Source of the DNA: Phycisphaeraceae bacterium
GTDB taxonomy: Bacteria > Planctomycetota > Phycisphaerae > Phycisphaerales > UBA1924
Assembly (NCBI GenBank): GCA_021297895.1
Contig: JAJTHN010000056.1
Location: 1-64,000 of the forward strand
Length of the DNA: 64,000 nt
Direction of reading: 5' to 3'
This document shows, piece by piece, positions 36,601 to 44,755 of this stretch; the first letter of the stretch is position 1, and the number at the start of each line of letters is the position of its first letter. Below the pieces are notes generated by a model. That model did not search any database. It saw only the letters and a list, made by a program, of their open reading frames with translations, and was not told the DNA's origin. The translations under genes and the position numbers were made by a program.

Positions 36601-37903
36601 CGATGCCGATCGGCAGAGACTCGAGGCCGAGCGCGACGCCGAACGCCAACGCGCCGAACAGGAACGCTCCGCCCGCGAGGCGACGATCGCCCGCATGGAG
36701 GAGGAGCGCCGTGCTCGCGAAGCCGCAGCGTTGCAGGCCGAGCAGGAACGACAGGCTCGCGAGGCCGCGGCGCTGAAGGCGGAGCAAGAGCGTCGCGCCC
36801 GCGAGGAGGCCGCGGCACGCGCCGAACAGGAACGCCAGGCGGCGGAACTCGCTCGCCAGCGTGCCGCGGAGGCCGAAGCCCAGCAGCAGCGCCTCCGCGA
36901 CGAAAAGAAGAGAATGCAGGATGAACTCGAGGCTGCGCGCCAGCGCACCGAGCAGATCCGCAAGGAGATGCAGGACCAGATCGCCGCTCTGGAACGGGAG
37001 CGAGAGGCCGCACGTCAGGCCGCACTCGCCGCCGAAGCGGCGCAAGCAGCCCAGGCCGCCCAGCCCGCTCCGCAGCCCCCCACCGCTCCGATCGAGCCAA
37101 CGCCGCAGCCCGCCCCCGCTCCGACCACGCCCGCCCAGCCGAGTGCCGATTCGACCCCCGCCGTCGATGCGCAACTCCGAGAGCTCCGCACTCAGCAGCA
37201 GATCCTTGCTGATCAACTCCGATCCGCGCAGGAGGAGCAGGCCCGCATGGCCCTTGAACTCCAGAATGCGCGCGCCGAACGCGAGCGCCTGGCCCAGCAG
37301 CGCACCGCACCCGCCGCTTCGGCGACCGCTCCGGCCACGGCACTCATCCGCGACCCGGCGTGGCTGCCCATCCGCAGTATCGCCGATTGGGTTCAGGGCG
37401 ATGCCGAACTCCGCGAAGCCTCGATGGACCCTGCGGGCTTCTTCGCCCGCTACGGCTTCATCGTCGAGACCTACAACGGCACGCACTACCTGCTCGTGTG
37501 GAATCGCCCGGGCTTCCGGCTCACGCAGCAGACCGGCGCATGGCGGGTTCTCCGAACGCTCGTGGCCAACGATGCGAACGGCCACTTCGTGCAGTTCACG
37601 CTCGACGACACCGGCGCCAGGCTCCTGGGCGATCTGACACAGGCCAACATCGGGCGCAACATGGCCATCATCGTGAACGATGTGGTCTATCTCGCCCCGC
37701 AGATCGCCAGCCGCGTCGGGCGTCAGGCCCAGCTCGCCGGGTCATTCAGTGCCGAGGAAGCGAACAAGCTCTCGCAGGACCTCTCCCGCCCCGGAGCGCT
37801 GACCATGCGAATCGCCGTCTCGCCCGGCGAACTCCCCGGCGAGCGCGACCTGCGCCAGGACATGCTGCTCTACGGCCCCGCCGGCAAACCGCCGACCCCC
37901 TGA
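33605..37903 (+). CDS. M1 metallopeptidase fused to HEAT-like repeats, coiled coil and SecD P1-head-like domain
   Basis: 1,432 residues in five parts. (1) Signal peptide, about 1-64 (core 'ILVLTGTSVGLIAPAAALA'); Met21 is an alternative start. (2) M1 peptidase, about 85-650: 'GAGGMENTSA', zinc site H397-E398-x-x-H401 in 'HELAHQWFGN' and E420 in 'LNEGFAT'. (3) HEAT-like helical pairs, about 658-918. (4) Charged coiled coil rich in E, R, A and Q, about 937-1142, a Pro/Ala linker to about 1182, and a second short coil to about 1235. (5) About 1249-1419, resembling the SecD periplasmic P1 head: 'GTHYLLVW', 'VQFTLDDTGARLLGDL', 'NIGRNMAIIVNDVVYLAPQI' and 'LAGSFSAEEANKLSQDL'. Parts 2 and 4 are firm; part 5 is a motif-level match. 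Probably periplasmic or surface-exposed. Confidence 0.88.
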   Translation: MLPPERHARPSSAPIPTPAPMITHDRFNARRVSSRSSAPARLARILVLTGTSVGLIAPAAALAFDLHDFSCEHCRAEFARAMARRDTGPRADEFDAATGRDLRNFAPDRSADLQHLKLELSIPDMNIPRLSGVATISFEAIGSPVDRIVLNAHLLRIEGVEFQGKPVPYEHDSRTLRIRIEPPLPEGQRDDVTVRYTLNDPPEGLTWTLESPAWPGRPAQIHTQGQPETNRYWFPTHDSPNERLSTETIVTVPEGYQVVSNGKLLSRKVTDNPDFVGGKAETFHYLQRKEHVPYLVSLIVGKFDVVDVGTKELPMPVFVPPGTGPLVQQTYGRTPQMMRVFQNVLEEQYPWDQYAQAVVWNFGAGGMENTSATTMYDTAILSKQALLDGDLDRLIAHELAHQWFGNFLTCNSWEHIWLNEGFATYFESVWLEERDGVNSYYWGIWNDRTRLAMNDAPDARNDTPSAPEAQGMASKVYREPWDVFRRPANPYPKGSLVLHMLRVRYGDNLFRQMLIEYVERHKNRTVETSDFRKVVEDLSGESLERFFNQWVYRPGVPRVRVSPRWIAGTKTLEVEIEQLQNIDAWNPAFDLDIPVWVSMTDDPGVSDWIKLPARTETRTNVARFELNREPRLITVDPMLASAAIYEVQSPAPMLARLINNGPTLVSRLQAMSDLDRASRGPDNALSAESARPLVEIARNERAFFATRVHALTTLGRARSASLLTDLARSPAKDARVRRAYADAVGRLIGEDSGRDLDEPTRQAVLAALAPLAQSDESFATRASALRSLGRLNDERAIPIILAALEQESQHDQIRQGAIDALGRMKRPETLPALVRMTDPGRLNRTRAAAIRAIGEFAPVAPSQVAEALMPLLLDRESRVVRSAGEVLSTLADPRVGEALTRHAGAARSDNQKRQAQAWLESSRRASDPAAATLARAQEEDRQRAERERLAAQAALTAEQLRAAMSQDDAARTADMERVRQERERLEQDRAAMEAARLAGDADRQRLEAERDAERQRAEQERSAREATIARMEEERRAREAAALQAEQERQAREAAALKAEQERRAREEAAARAEQERQAAELARQRAAEAEAQQQRLRDEKKRMQDELEAARQRTEQIRKEMQDQIAALEREREAARQAALAAEAAQAAQAAQPAPQPPTAPIEPTPQPAPAPTTPAQPSADSTPAVDAQLRELRTQQQILADQLRSAQEEQARMALELQNARAERERLAQQRTAPAASATAPATALIRDPAWLPIRSIADWVQGDAELREASMDPAGFFARYGFIVETYNGTHYLLVWNRPGFRLTQQTGAWRVLRTLVANDANGHFVQFTLDDTGARLLGDLTQANIGRNMAIIVNDVVYLAPQIASRVGRQAQLAGSFSAEEANKLSQDLSRPGALTMRIAVSPGELPGERDLRQDMLLYGPAGKPPTP

Positions 37904-37920
37904 ACGCCGCCCGCGCGGCA

Positions 37921-38667
37921 TCAGGGCCCTGTGTCCTCAAGGCTGCGAGGTGATGTGCTCGCGACCAGCCGAATCGGCTCGATCCGGTCGGCGTTGGCCA
38001 TGAGTGCCTTCTCGACGAACTCGCCGCGCTGCGCGTCCCATTCGTTGACCACCCATGCCTGCCGCTCGCCGTCGTACTCCGCGTAGCTGTTGCCCTGCGG
38101 CATGACGGTCATGTCGATCGTCGCGCGGCGCAGCCTCGGGCCAATGTCGTACTCAAGTTCAAACGTCGCCCGCAGCACGCCATCGAGCAGAGGCCGCTCG
38201 GTCCGAGTCACCTCCGAGCCGACGGTGCGATCGACGATGAGCCAGATCACCTTCGGGCCGCGGAGATTCTGCGTCACGCTCCCGATGCTCACGCTCGTCG
38301 CATCGCGAACCTCCAGCGTCGTCACCTCGCGAAGGTCCGCATCCGGATCCTCAGCCGAGACAAACTGGATGCGATCGCCGACGATCGGGTTCTCATCCGG
38401 GTCCAGCACATCGCCCGGATAGGGCCCGAACTCATCGCCCGTCCGCACCAGCGCGAGCATGCGATGCATCACCGTTCGCGCCAGCACCTGCGTGCTTGCG
38501 CCCTCGCTTATCGACGTGAATCGCTTGAAGAGCACGTCCAGCGCAACCAGCGTCGAGGCCATGATCGTCGCGCTGATCGTCAGGGCGATCAGCAGTTCGA
38601 TCATCGAGAAACCTCGCCCGCACTCTCGCCTCGAGGCTCCGGCCTGTTTCAGTTCGGAGTGCTTCAC
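37921..38667 (-). CDS. Type IV pilin/pseudopilin-like protein (PilW-type position)
   Basis: 248 residues. A prepilin leader ends at 'GRGFSMIELLIALTISATIM', with the Gly-Phe cleavage site and Glu at +5 recognised by prepilin peptidase, followed by a hydrophobic helix and a beta-rich globular part. It is the last gene of the pil cluster. The start is GTG within a GTGA overlap with the upstream stop, preceded by a strong AAGGAGG, so translation is coupled. A minor pilin or secretion pseudopilin; which system is not clear. Confidence 0.85.
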   Translation of the reverse strand: MKHSELKQAGASRRECGRGFSMIELLIALTISATIMASTLVALDVLFKRFTSISEGASTQVLARTVMHRMLALVRTGDEFGPYPGDVLDPDENPIVGDRIQFVSAEDPDADLREVTTLEVRDATSVSIGSVTQNLRGPKVIWLIVDRTVGSEVTRTERPLLDGVLRATFELEYDIGPRLRRATIDMTVMPQGNSYAEYDGERQAWVVNEWDAQRGEFVEKALMANADRIEPIRLVASTSPRSLEDTGP

Positions 38668-41555
38668 TTGCGGCCCTCCTTGTAGGTGCCCAGGACCGGA
38701 TACGCGGACAAAGGCAGCATGATCCCGTCGGGCATCGGCGCATCCGGATCCCAGTTCAACGCGACTCGACCCATGCCGTAGAACGGCACCGCACGCGCGC
38801 CCGCCGCGATCTGTGCGGCGGTCGGATTCTGCGTCGGTCCAAGGTCCGGCAGGCCGTCACCGTCCAGGTCCCACCCGACGATTCGCTGGCCGTTGACCAG
38901 CGGCAGGGTCGCCGGGTCGAGCGACTCGCGATCACCATCATCCGGTCCGAAGTAACCGAGCGAGACGTTGAAGTTCGCGGTGTTGCCCACGGGCTGACCG
39001 TACTGGACCAGCGGGCCCTCGCCGCGAACCGGGGCGTAGGTTGTCAGCAGCGTGCCGTTGATCGTCGTGGTGCCGCGCACGTCCAGCACTCCGGCGACGA
39101 TCGTGCCCTGCAGCGTGACATTCTGCGCAGCACTGGCGAGCCCGGCGGTGACAGCGGCATCCGTCGGTGAGTTGAAGTGACCGATATCCACTGAGTAATT
39201 CGGTGCCATGAGCGAGCTCTTGGCAATCTCCGGCAGGTCCGCCGAGTCCGGATTCATCTGCGGGTCGCTCGGGCTGGTCGGGTGCCTCTGGCTGAACTGC
39301 GTCGAGCCGGTGAACTGGATCTTGTTACGCACGTTCTCAAACACCTGAGGCGTATCCGTCGCGAGGCTCCCCACAAACGTCGAGTTGTGGAAGCGGATGT
39401 TGTTGCTGTACAGCTTCGTGTCGCGGGCCGCACCCGTTCGGGTCTGGCCGTCGATCACGGGAGGATCCGGAAAGTCGTTGTAGTTCGCAGGGCCGTCGAT
39501 GATGTTGCCGGTGGTGTACCGGAGAAAGTCCGACTTATCCAGCGGCGCCGTGGTCGCGACCGGGCGGCCCTGCGTCGCGTTCCACTCCAGCCGTCCGTAT
39601 AGCGCCCAGTTCTGATGCGTGTTGCCCTGGATCGACTGCACATGGGTCACGCCGATAAACGTGCAGTTGACGAACAGCGCGTTGTTGCCCCGCGGGATTC
39701 GCACATTGCGGAAGGTCATGTTCTCGTACCGCGGCCGGATGTACCAGTCCGTGAACTGCGGGCTGTTGAACGGCATCTTCTCCCACAAGTCCTGCCCCGT
39801 CAGCGCCCGAGCCTGCGCGTTGGTCATCGTCGCGGGATTGAAGTACCGCGGCCGGCTGCGATCCGACTTGGTCTCGACGTATGTCGCCAGATCCGAAGTC
39901 CCGATGCCGAGCTGCGCCGCGACCTGCTGGGCAAAGGTCTGCCCATCGGCGAGATTGGTCATGCTGTTACGCGAGTTCGTGAACGAACTGTCGGAGATGC
40001 TCGGCAAGTCATCGGCGGAGCGCCCAAAGAGCGTCGGTGCTGTTCCCTTCGCGGCGACGGTCGAGCCCTGCAGATATGTCGAGAGATTCGCCCCGCCGCG
40101 CGCCAGGCTCCACGCCTGGCTCGTCGCGCGGAACTCCAGACGGCCGCGGACCTTGGCGTAGGGATCGTTCCGATCCAGCACGCCGTTGCGCCAGCCCGCC
40201 ATCACATCAGGATACAGCCCGGTGATCGCGTCGAAGTCCGTGATCGCCTCGCCCGAGTCCCACCGGCCGTTGTTGTTCGAGTCGGTGAATCCGGAGACCT
40301 GGTTCCGATTGCGGTCCGGCACACAACTGTCGATCAGCAGGGCCAGATCTTCGTTGACGGTGAACTCCGCCGTGTTGCCCGCCGCGGGCGTGCCAGCGGT
40401 CAGGGCGTTGCTCAGCGTCACGCGTCGATCGCCGTTGGAGTCAAAGTGCGACAGGAAGATGTCGTAGTCGTCAACATACCCATCGCGCGTGAAGTCGGCG
40501 AACGCGCTGTCGGCCTGGCCATCGTTGTTGTAGTCGAGCGCATTGGACGGAATGCCCAGGGACTCCGTGCGGTGATTGACGCGAAGCCGCGAGTCGCTGT
40601 CGACATCGCGGGCCCTTACGCCCGTGAAGAAGTCGTTGAGTTTCCGGTCGAGCGTGCTGTCAAGCTCGTAGAAGTCCGATCGCGTCACGAGCGGATCGCC
40701 GTTGGTCGAGGCGACATCGTTGTAGGTCACGCCGAGATTGCCGTTGACCATCGCGTTGCGACCGACCAGCACGCGCGACGCCGAGAGAATGCCGTGACGG
40801 TGGCGCTTTGCGATGCGGAAATCCTGCTGGATCGTCCGCGTCAGCGCCCGCGAAGCCTCACCGGCCGACGCCGCACCGTACGCGAAACTCGAACCGTCAC
40901 GCGAAACGCTCGAGTACCCCGTGACGAACACGCGGACCGTGACGCCGTCGGCCAGCGGGGCATAGACGATCTGGTAAGCAGACGGACTCGCGGGAGGGGC
41001 CCCGTTCTCGCGATCCTGCGTCGTGCCCTCCAGCGCAATCGCCGGAGTGCTGACCCAGTTGCGATCGCGGTACTCATCGTCATCCGTGCCGGCGGGCGCA
41101 CTGACCTTCGCGGCGTCCTCCGGAACACCGGAGATCGACACGGTGTTCACATCCGCGTTGTGGATGTTCACCAACGCATCAGCGATGCCTCGCGGCGTGG
41201 TCTGCTCGGCGTATCCGATCGGCGGCATCACCCGAACCTGACCGTCGCCCGATTCGGGCGCGCCATCCCAGATTCGCTCTCCGAAGCCCTGATCCACCTG
41301 CCCGCGCTCAACAACAAACCTTGCCGAAGCCGACGCCAGCCGCGATGCGGCAACACTCAGCCCGGTCTCCGCCGCCGCCAGGGCGGAATTGACCTGAATG
41401 TGGGTCGCCGCGGTACGCAGGTTGCCCTGACTCACGACCGCAAGCGCGACGCTCAGCGACCCGAAGATCACCAGGAACATCATCGCCAGCACGGACACCA
41501 CGCCGCGCCGTCGATTCGCGAACATCAGCTTGGTCGCACGCTCAAACGCTCGCAT
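38664..41555 (-). CDS. Large PilX-like pilus assembly protein with EF-hand-like loops
   Basis: 963 residues. The N-terminus has a basic stretch and one helix, 'RRRGVVSVLAMMFLVIFGSL', followed by 'NLRTAATHIQVNSALAAAET', the classic PilX-type start without a cleavable GF(T/S)LxE leader. The rest is a large, mostly beta domain. Inside lie Asp/Asn-rich loops: 'DYNNDGQADSAFADFTRDGY', 'DSNGDRRVT' and 'DSNNNGRWDSGEAITDFD' (about 335-445), and 'DLDGDGLPDLG' near 900. They are typical of calcium-binding EF-hand or dockerin-like repeats. PilX proteins are usually under 250 residues, so this is an oversized relative. GAAGGGAA lies 5 nt before the ATG at 41555. Confidence 0.75.
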   Translation of the reverse strand: MRAFERATKLMFANRRRGVVSVLAMMFLVIFGSLSVALAVVSQGNLRTAATHIQVNSALAAAETGLSVAASRLASASARFVVERGQVDQGFGERIWDGAPESGDGQVRVMPPIGYAEQTTPRGIADALVNIHNADVNTVSISGVPEDAAKVSAPAGTDDDEYRDRNWVSTPAIALEGTTQDRENGAPPASPSAYQIVYAPLADGVTVRVFVTGYSSVSRDGSSFAYGAASAGEASRALTRTIQQDFRIAKRHRHGILSASRVLVGRNAMVNGNLGVTYNDVASTNGDPLVTRSDFYELDSTLDRKLNDFFTGVRARDVDSDSRLRVNHRTESLGIPSNALDYNNDGQADSAFADFTRDGYVDDYDIFLSHFDSNGDRRVTLSNALTAGTPAAGNTAEFTVNEDLALLIDSCVPDRNRNQVSGFTDSNNNGRWDSGEAITDFDAITGLYPDVMAGWRNGVLDRNDPYAKVRGRLEFRATSQAWSLARGGANLSTYLQGSTVAAKGTAPTLFGRSADDLPSISDSSFTNSRNSMTNLADGQTFAQQVAAQLGIGTSDLATYVETKSDRSRPRYFNPATMTNAQARALTGQDLWEKMPFNSPQFTDWYIRPRYENMTFRNVRIPRGNNALFVNCTFIGVTHVQSIQGNTHQNWALYGRLEWNATQGRPVATTAPLDKSDFLRYTTGNIIDGPANYNDFPDPPVIDGQTRTGAARDTKLYSNNIRFHNSTFVGSLATDTPQVFENVRNKIQFTGSTQFSQRHPTSPSDPQMNPDSADLPEIAKSSLMAPNYSVDIGHFNSPTDAAVTAGLASAAQNVTLQGTIVAGVLDVRGTTTINGTLLTTYAPVRGEGPLVQYGQPVGNTANFNVSLGYFGPDDGDRESLDPATLPLVNGQRIVGWDLDGDGLPDLGPTQNPTAAQIAAGARAVPFYGMGRVALNWDPDAPMPDGIMLPLSAYPVLGTYKEGRK

Positions 41556-41639
41556 GGCAGTTCCCTTCAAGCCCCCGGACCCGATACACGCCGTCGCCCT
41601 GCTCGGCCCGCTCCCCGACACCATCCGATCGTCCCGCCG

Positions 41640-42344
41640 TTACGGCTGAATGAACACAAGCCTCGCCATCTCCCGCGGCGCGGCATCCAACGGTCCCTGG
41701 TAGAACGCCGTGATCGTCACACGCAGCGGAAACTGATCCACCGCGACCGGAGGGCTGCTCTGGGTCGCGTTGCTCGCCACCGCCGTCGATGTGTCAAAGG
41801 GCAGCACCTTTTCCACCCGCACGCGCTGGCTCCACCCCTGCATGGAGACCGGCTCACCCTCGGCGTTCTCCATGATCGTGCCGTCGGGCATCACTTCGCT
41901 GATCGCCAGGCCCGCGGAGTCGATCGGCCCGGCGAACGTCGCGCCCGCGCCGAACGTCGCGCCGTCGTAGTCATCAAGGTCGTTGTAGTACAGGAACGAT
42001 GTCTCACTCGTCTCCGGCCCCCACCCCTGGAGCGTCGCCGACTGCCCCGTGCCCTCGAAGTACAGGCCCGTCACCGGATCGTGACGGGGCAGACGCCGCA
42101 TCCGCTCACGCAGCTCCGTACACAGGTACATCCCTGTCGCGGCACTTGTCGAGTAGCGATTGTGCGCAAAGAACATCGCCTGGCTTTCGATCAAGGCCAG
42201 CACGCCAACGCCCAGAATCACCAGCGCCAGCGCCGCCTCGAGCAGCGTGAATCCGCCGCGACGACGCGATCGCCCTCGCGTGCCTTCCCGCCGCCCCACG
42301 CGCCCCTGCACGCCCGCACGGTCGATCACTTCATGCGCGTTCAT
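41640..42344 (-). CDS. Type IV pilin/pseudopilin-like protein (PilV/GspI-type)
   Basis: 234 residues. A long basic leader ends at 'RRGGFTLLEAALALVILGVG', a textbook class III signal with Glu at +5, then the N-terminal pilin helix and a short beta domain. 'GMYLCTELRERMRRLP' directly after the helix is typical of PilV-type proteins. The ATG at 42344 has AAGGAGCGGAG upstream; an open frame continues further back without merit. It lies between pilC and the PilX-like gene, all on one strand. Confidence 0.88.
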   Translation of the reverse strand: MNAHEVIDRAGVQGRVGRREGTRGRSRRRGGFTLLEAALALVILGVGVLALIESQAMFFAHNRYSTSAATGMYLCTELRERMRRLPRHDPVTGLYFEGTGQSATLQGWGPETSETSFLYYNDLDDYDGATFGAGATFAGPIDSAGLAISEVMPDGTIMENAEGEPVSMQGWSQRVRVEKVLPFDTSTAVASNATQSSPPVAVDQFPLRVTITAFYQGPLDAAPREMARLVFIQP

Positions 42345-42416
42345 GCGTGCTCCGCTCCTTCCGTCCGACACTCCGCACCCGGTCGGCCGCACATCGCGGC
42401 CCCGCGATCCGAACCA

Positions 42417-43643
42417 TCACTTGACAATCTGCGACATCTTGAAGATCGGCAGGATGATCGCCATCGCGATGAAACCCACCACCGAGCCCATCAGGATGAT
42501 CATGATCGGCTCGATCATGCTGGTAACCGCCTTGATCTGATCCTTGAGCGTCTTGGCGTAGTACGTGCTGATTTCATCGAGCACCTCGCCGAGCTTGCCC
42601 GATTCCTCGCCCGCACTGATCATCTGGACCACCGCCTGCGGGAGCAGCTTTGTCCGCGTGAGCGTCGAGCAGATCTTCTTGCCCTGCTTGACGCTCGCCT
42701 CCACGCTCCGCCACATCGACTCGTACAGCCGATTGCCCGAGATATCGCCCGTGATGCTGATCACGTCAAGCATCGGCACGCCGGCATTGACCAGCTGGCC
42801 CATCGTCTGGAGCGATCGCGAGATGTACAGAGCCCGGAACATCCCCTTGACCACCGGGATGCTCAGCTTGGCCTTATCCAGGAAGAAGCCGCCGACCTCC
42901 GTTCGCGCAAAGGCGAAGAAGCCCGCCGCGACGACAACCAGGGCCCCGATGATGAACGGCCACCGCTGCACCATGAAGTCCGACACACCCATCAGGAAGT
43001 TCGTCGCCCACGGCAGCGCGTCCTCCTTGCCCTGGAAGACGGTCTTGAACTTGGGCAGCACGAACGTCAGCAGGAACACCGTCACCAGAACCGCCATCGT
43101 GCCGATCACGCCCGGGTAGATCGCTGCACCGACGACCATCTTGCGGGTCTCGATCTGCTGGGCGATGTAGTCGGCGATGCGATCGAGCATCTCCGCGAAC
43201 GAACCGGACATTTCCGACGCACGCGTCATGTTGATGTAGAGCGGGCCGAAGAGCTTCGGGTACTTCTGCAGCGCCTGGCTGAACTGCTTGCCCGCCTCGA
43301 CATCGTTCTTCAGAGACAGGATCACCTTCTTGAAGCCCGGATGCTGCGTCTGCTCCGCGATGCCCTCGAGCGCCGACCGCAGATTGATGCCCGCCCGCAT
43401 CATCACCGCCAGCTGCGTCGTGAAGTCCAGAACGTGCTTGGCCTTGGGCCGTCCCGCGTTCATGTCGCGGAACTTCTCCATCAGCGATGCACGGTCCAGA
43501 CCCGCGATCATCGGGTTGACCTGCAGCACGTGCTGGCCCTGATTGCGCAGGATCGTCGCGGCCGTCGCCACGCTGTCGGCAACGACAACGCCGCTGACGA
43601 CCTGCCCCGTGCTGTTGCGAACCTGATAGCGATAGTTCGGCAT
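42417..43643 (-). CDS. pilC: Type IV pilus/type II secretion inner-membrane platform protein
   Basis: 408 residues, PilC/GspF family. Two homologous helical cytoplasmic domains (about 70-195 and 273-395) surround three transmembrane segments. The first carries 'FTTQLAVMMRAGINLRSALE', the second 'SLQTMGQLVNAGVPMLDVIS'. The TM segments include 'VLVTVFLLTFVLPKF' and the C-terminal 'IMIILMGSVVGFIAMAIILP'. It forms the rotor-like platform that connects the assembly ATPase to pilin subunits. It starts 20 nt after the pilT stop, so the two are co-transcribed. The N-terminal 'MPNYRYQVRNSTGQVVSGVV' is standard. Confidence 0.94.
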   Translation of the reverse strand: MPNYRYQVRNSTGQVVSGVVVADSVATAATILRNQGQHVLQVNPMIAGLDRASLMEKFRDMNAGRPKAKHVLDFTTQLAVMMRAGINLRSALEGIAEQTQHPGFKKVILSLKNDVEAGKQFSQALQKYPKLFGPLYINMTRASEMSGSFAEMLDRIADYIAQQIETRKMVVGAAIYPGVIGTMAVLVTVFLLTFVLPKFKTVFQGKEDALPWATNFLMGVSDFMVQRWPFIIGALVVVAAGFFAFARTEVGGFFLDKAKLSIPVVKGMFRALYISRSLQTMGQLVNAGVPMLDVISITGDISGNRLYESMWRSVEASVKQGKKICSTLTRTKLLPQAVVQMISAGEESGKLGEVLDEISTYYAKTLKDQIKAVTSMIEPIMIILMGSVVGFIAMAIILPIFKMSQIVK

Positions 43644-43663
43644 CGTGCGCTCCGGCGTCCTGC

Positions 43664-44755
43664 TCAGGCGGCCAGCATGCGGTCAAGCTTGTCCGGCATG
43701 GTCGCCGCGGCGATCGCGTCCTCACGCGAGATCATCCCGTTGAAGTACAGCTCCCCGATCGAGCGATCCAGCGTCTGCATGCCCATCGCGCGATTCGTCT
43801 CGATCACGTTGGGGATCTCGAACGTCCGGCTCTCACGGATGAGGTTCCTGACAGCCGGCGTGCACAGCAGCACCTCCACCGCGGGACACATGCCCGGCTT
43901 GTCGCTCCGCGAGAACAGCGTCTGGCTCACCACGGCCTGCAGCGTATTGGCGAGCATCGAACGGATCTGGTTCTGCTGGCCCGCGGGATACATGTCGATG
44001 ATGCGTTCGACCGTCTGGGCCGCGCTGCACGTGTGCAGCGTGCTGAGCACCAGGTGGCCCGTCTCGGCCGCCGTGATCGCGAGCTGCGTCGTCTCCAGGT
44101 CGCGCATTTCGCCCACCAGGATGATGTCCGGATCCTGACGCAGCGCGTGCTTGAGCGCACTGGCGAACGTCGGCATGTCCGACCCCAGCTCACGCTGCTC
44201 GATCAGCGACCGCGCCGAGTTGAACGTGTACTCAACAGGATCCTCGAGCGTGATGATGTGCTTGCTGTACCGCTCGTTCATCGCCTGAATCATCGCCGCC
44301 AGCGTCGTGCTCTTGCCCGAGCCCGTCTCGCCCGTCACCAGAACCAGACCCCGCGGCAGGTACGTCAGCCTCGTGATCACCTCCGGCAGGCTCAGCTTCT
44401 CCAGCGGCGGAACCTTCGTCTTGACCACACGCATCGCAAAGCCGAGCTGCCCCTTCTGCACGTGCGCGTTGACACGGTACCGGGCCAGCCCCTCGGCGAA
44501 GTACGAAAAGTCAGAGTCCTTGCTCTGCTCAAACCGTGCCATCGCCTCCTTGTTGGCCATCTGCTCAAGGAACCGCCGCGCGTTCTCGGGCGTCAGAATC
44601 CCGAGCCCCGCGAGCGGCTGCACCACGGTGTTCACCCGCACCATCGGCACGTGATTGGCAATGAGGTGGATGTCCGACGCGTCCGCGTCCTGCGCCGCCT
44701 TGAGAACCTCCAGCAGGCCCATGTTGGACGTCGAGAAATTGGCTGTCGCGCTCAT
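43664..44755 (-). CDS. pilT: Twitching motility/pilus retraction ATPase
   Basis: 363 residues, normal for PilT. Secretion-ATPase domain with Walker A 'GETGSGKST' (142-150), an Asp-box-like 'ITLEDPVEYTFNS', Walker B 'PDIILVGEMRDLET', and His-box 'AAETGHLVLSTLHT'. The PilT-specific 'AVRNLIRES' is near 298. It powers depolymerisation of type IV pili. The ATG at 44755 has GGAG 5 nt before it; the open frame upstream encodes only Arg/Gly-rich sequence. It is the first gene of the cluster. The extension ATPase PilB, major pilin PilA and secretin PilQ are not in the window. Confidence 0.95.
   Translation of the reverse strand: MSATANFSTSNMGLLEVLKAAQDADASDIHLIANHVPMVRVNTVVQPLAGLGILTPENARRFLEQMANKEAMARFEQSKDSDFSYFAEGLARYRVNAHVQKGQLGFAMRVVKTKVPPLEKLSLPEVITRLTYLPRGLVLVTGETGSGKSTTLAAMIQAMNERYSKHIITLEDPVEYTFNSARSLIEQRELGSDMPTFASALKHALRQDPDIILVGEMRDLETTQLAITAAETGHLVLSTLHTCSAAQTVERIIDMYPAGQQNQIRSMLANTLQAVVSQTLFSRSDKPGMCPAVEVLLCTPAVRNLIRESRTFEIPNVIETNRAMGMQTLDRSIGELYFNGMISREDAIAAATMPDKLDRMLAA

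Noticed and set aside
39615-44138. 1,507-codon plus-strand open frame opposite the pil cluster
   Set aside because: It is antisense to pilC, pilT and the pilin-like genes, which have clear family motifs. Its product is Arg/His-rich without domains, as expected for a shadow frame in high-GC DNA.
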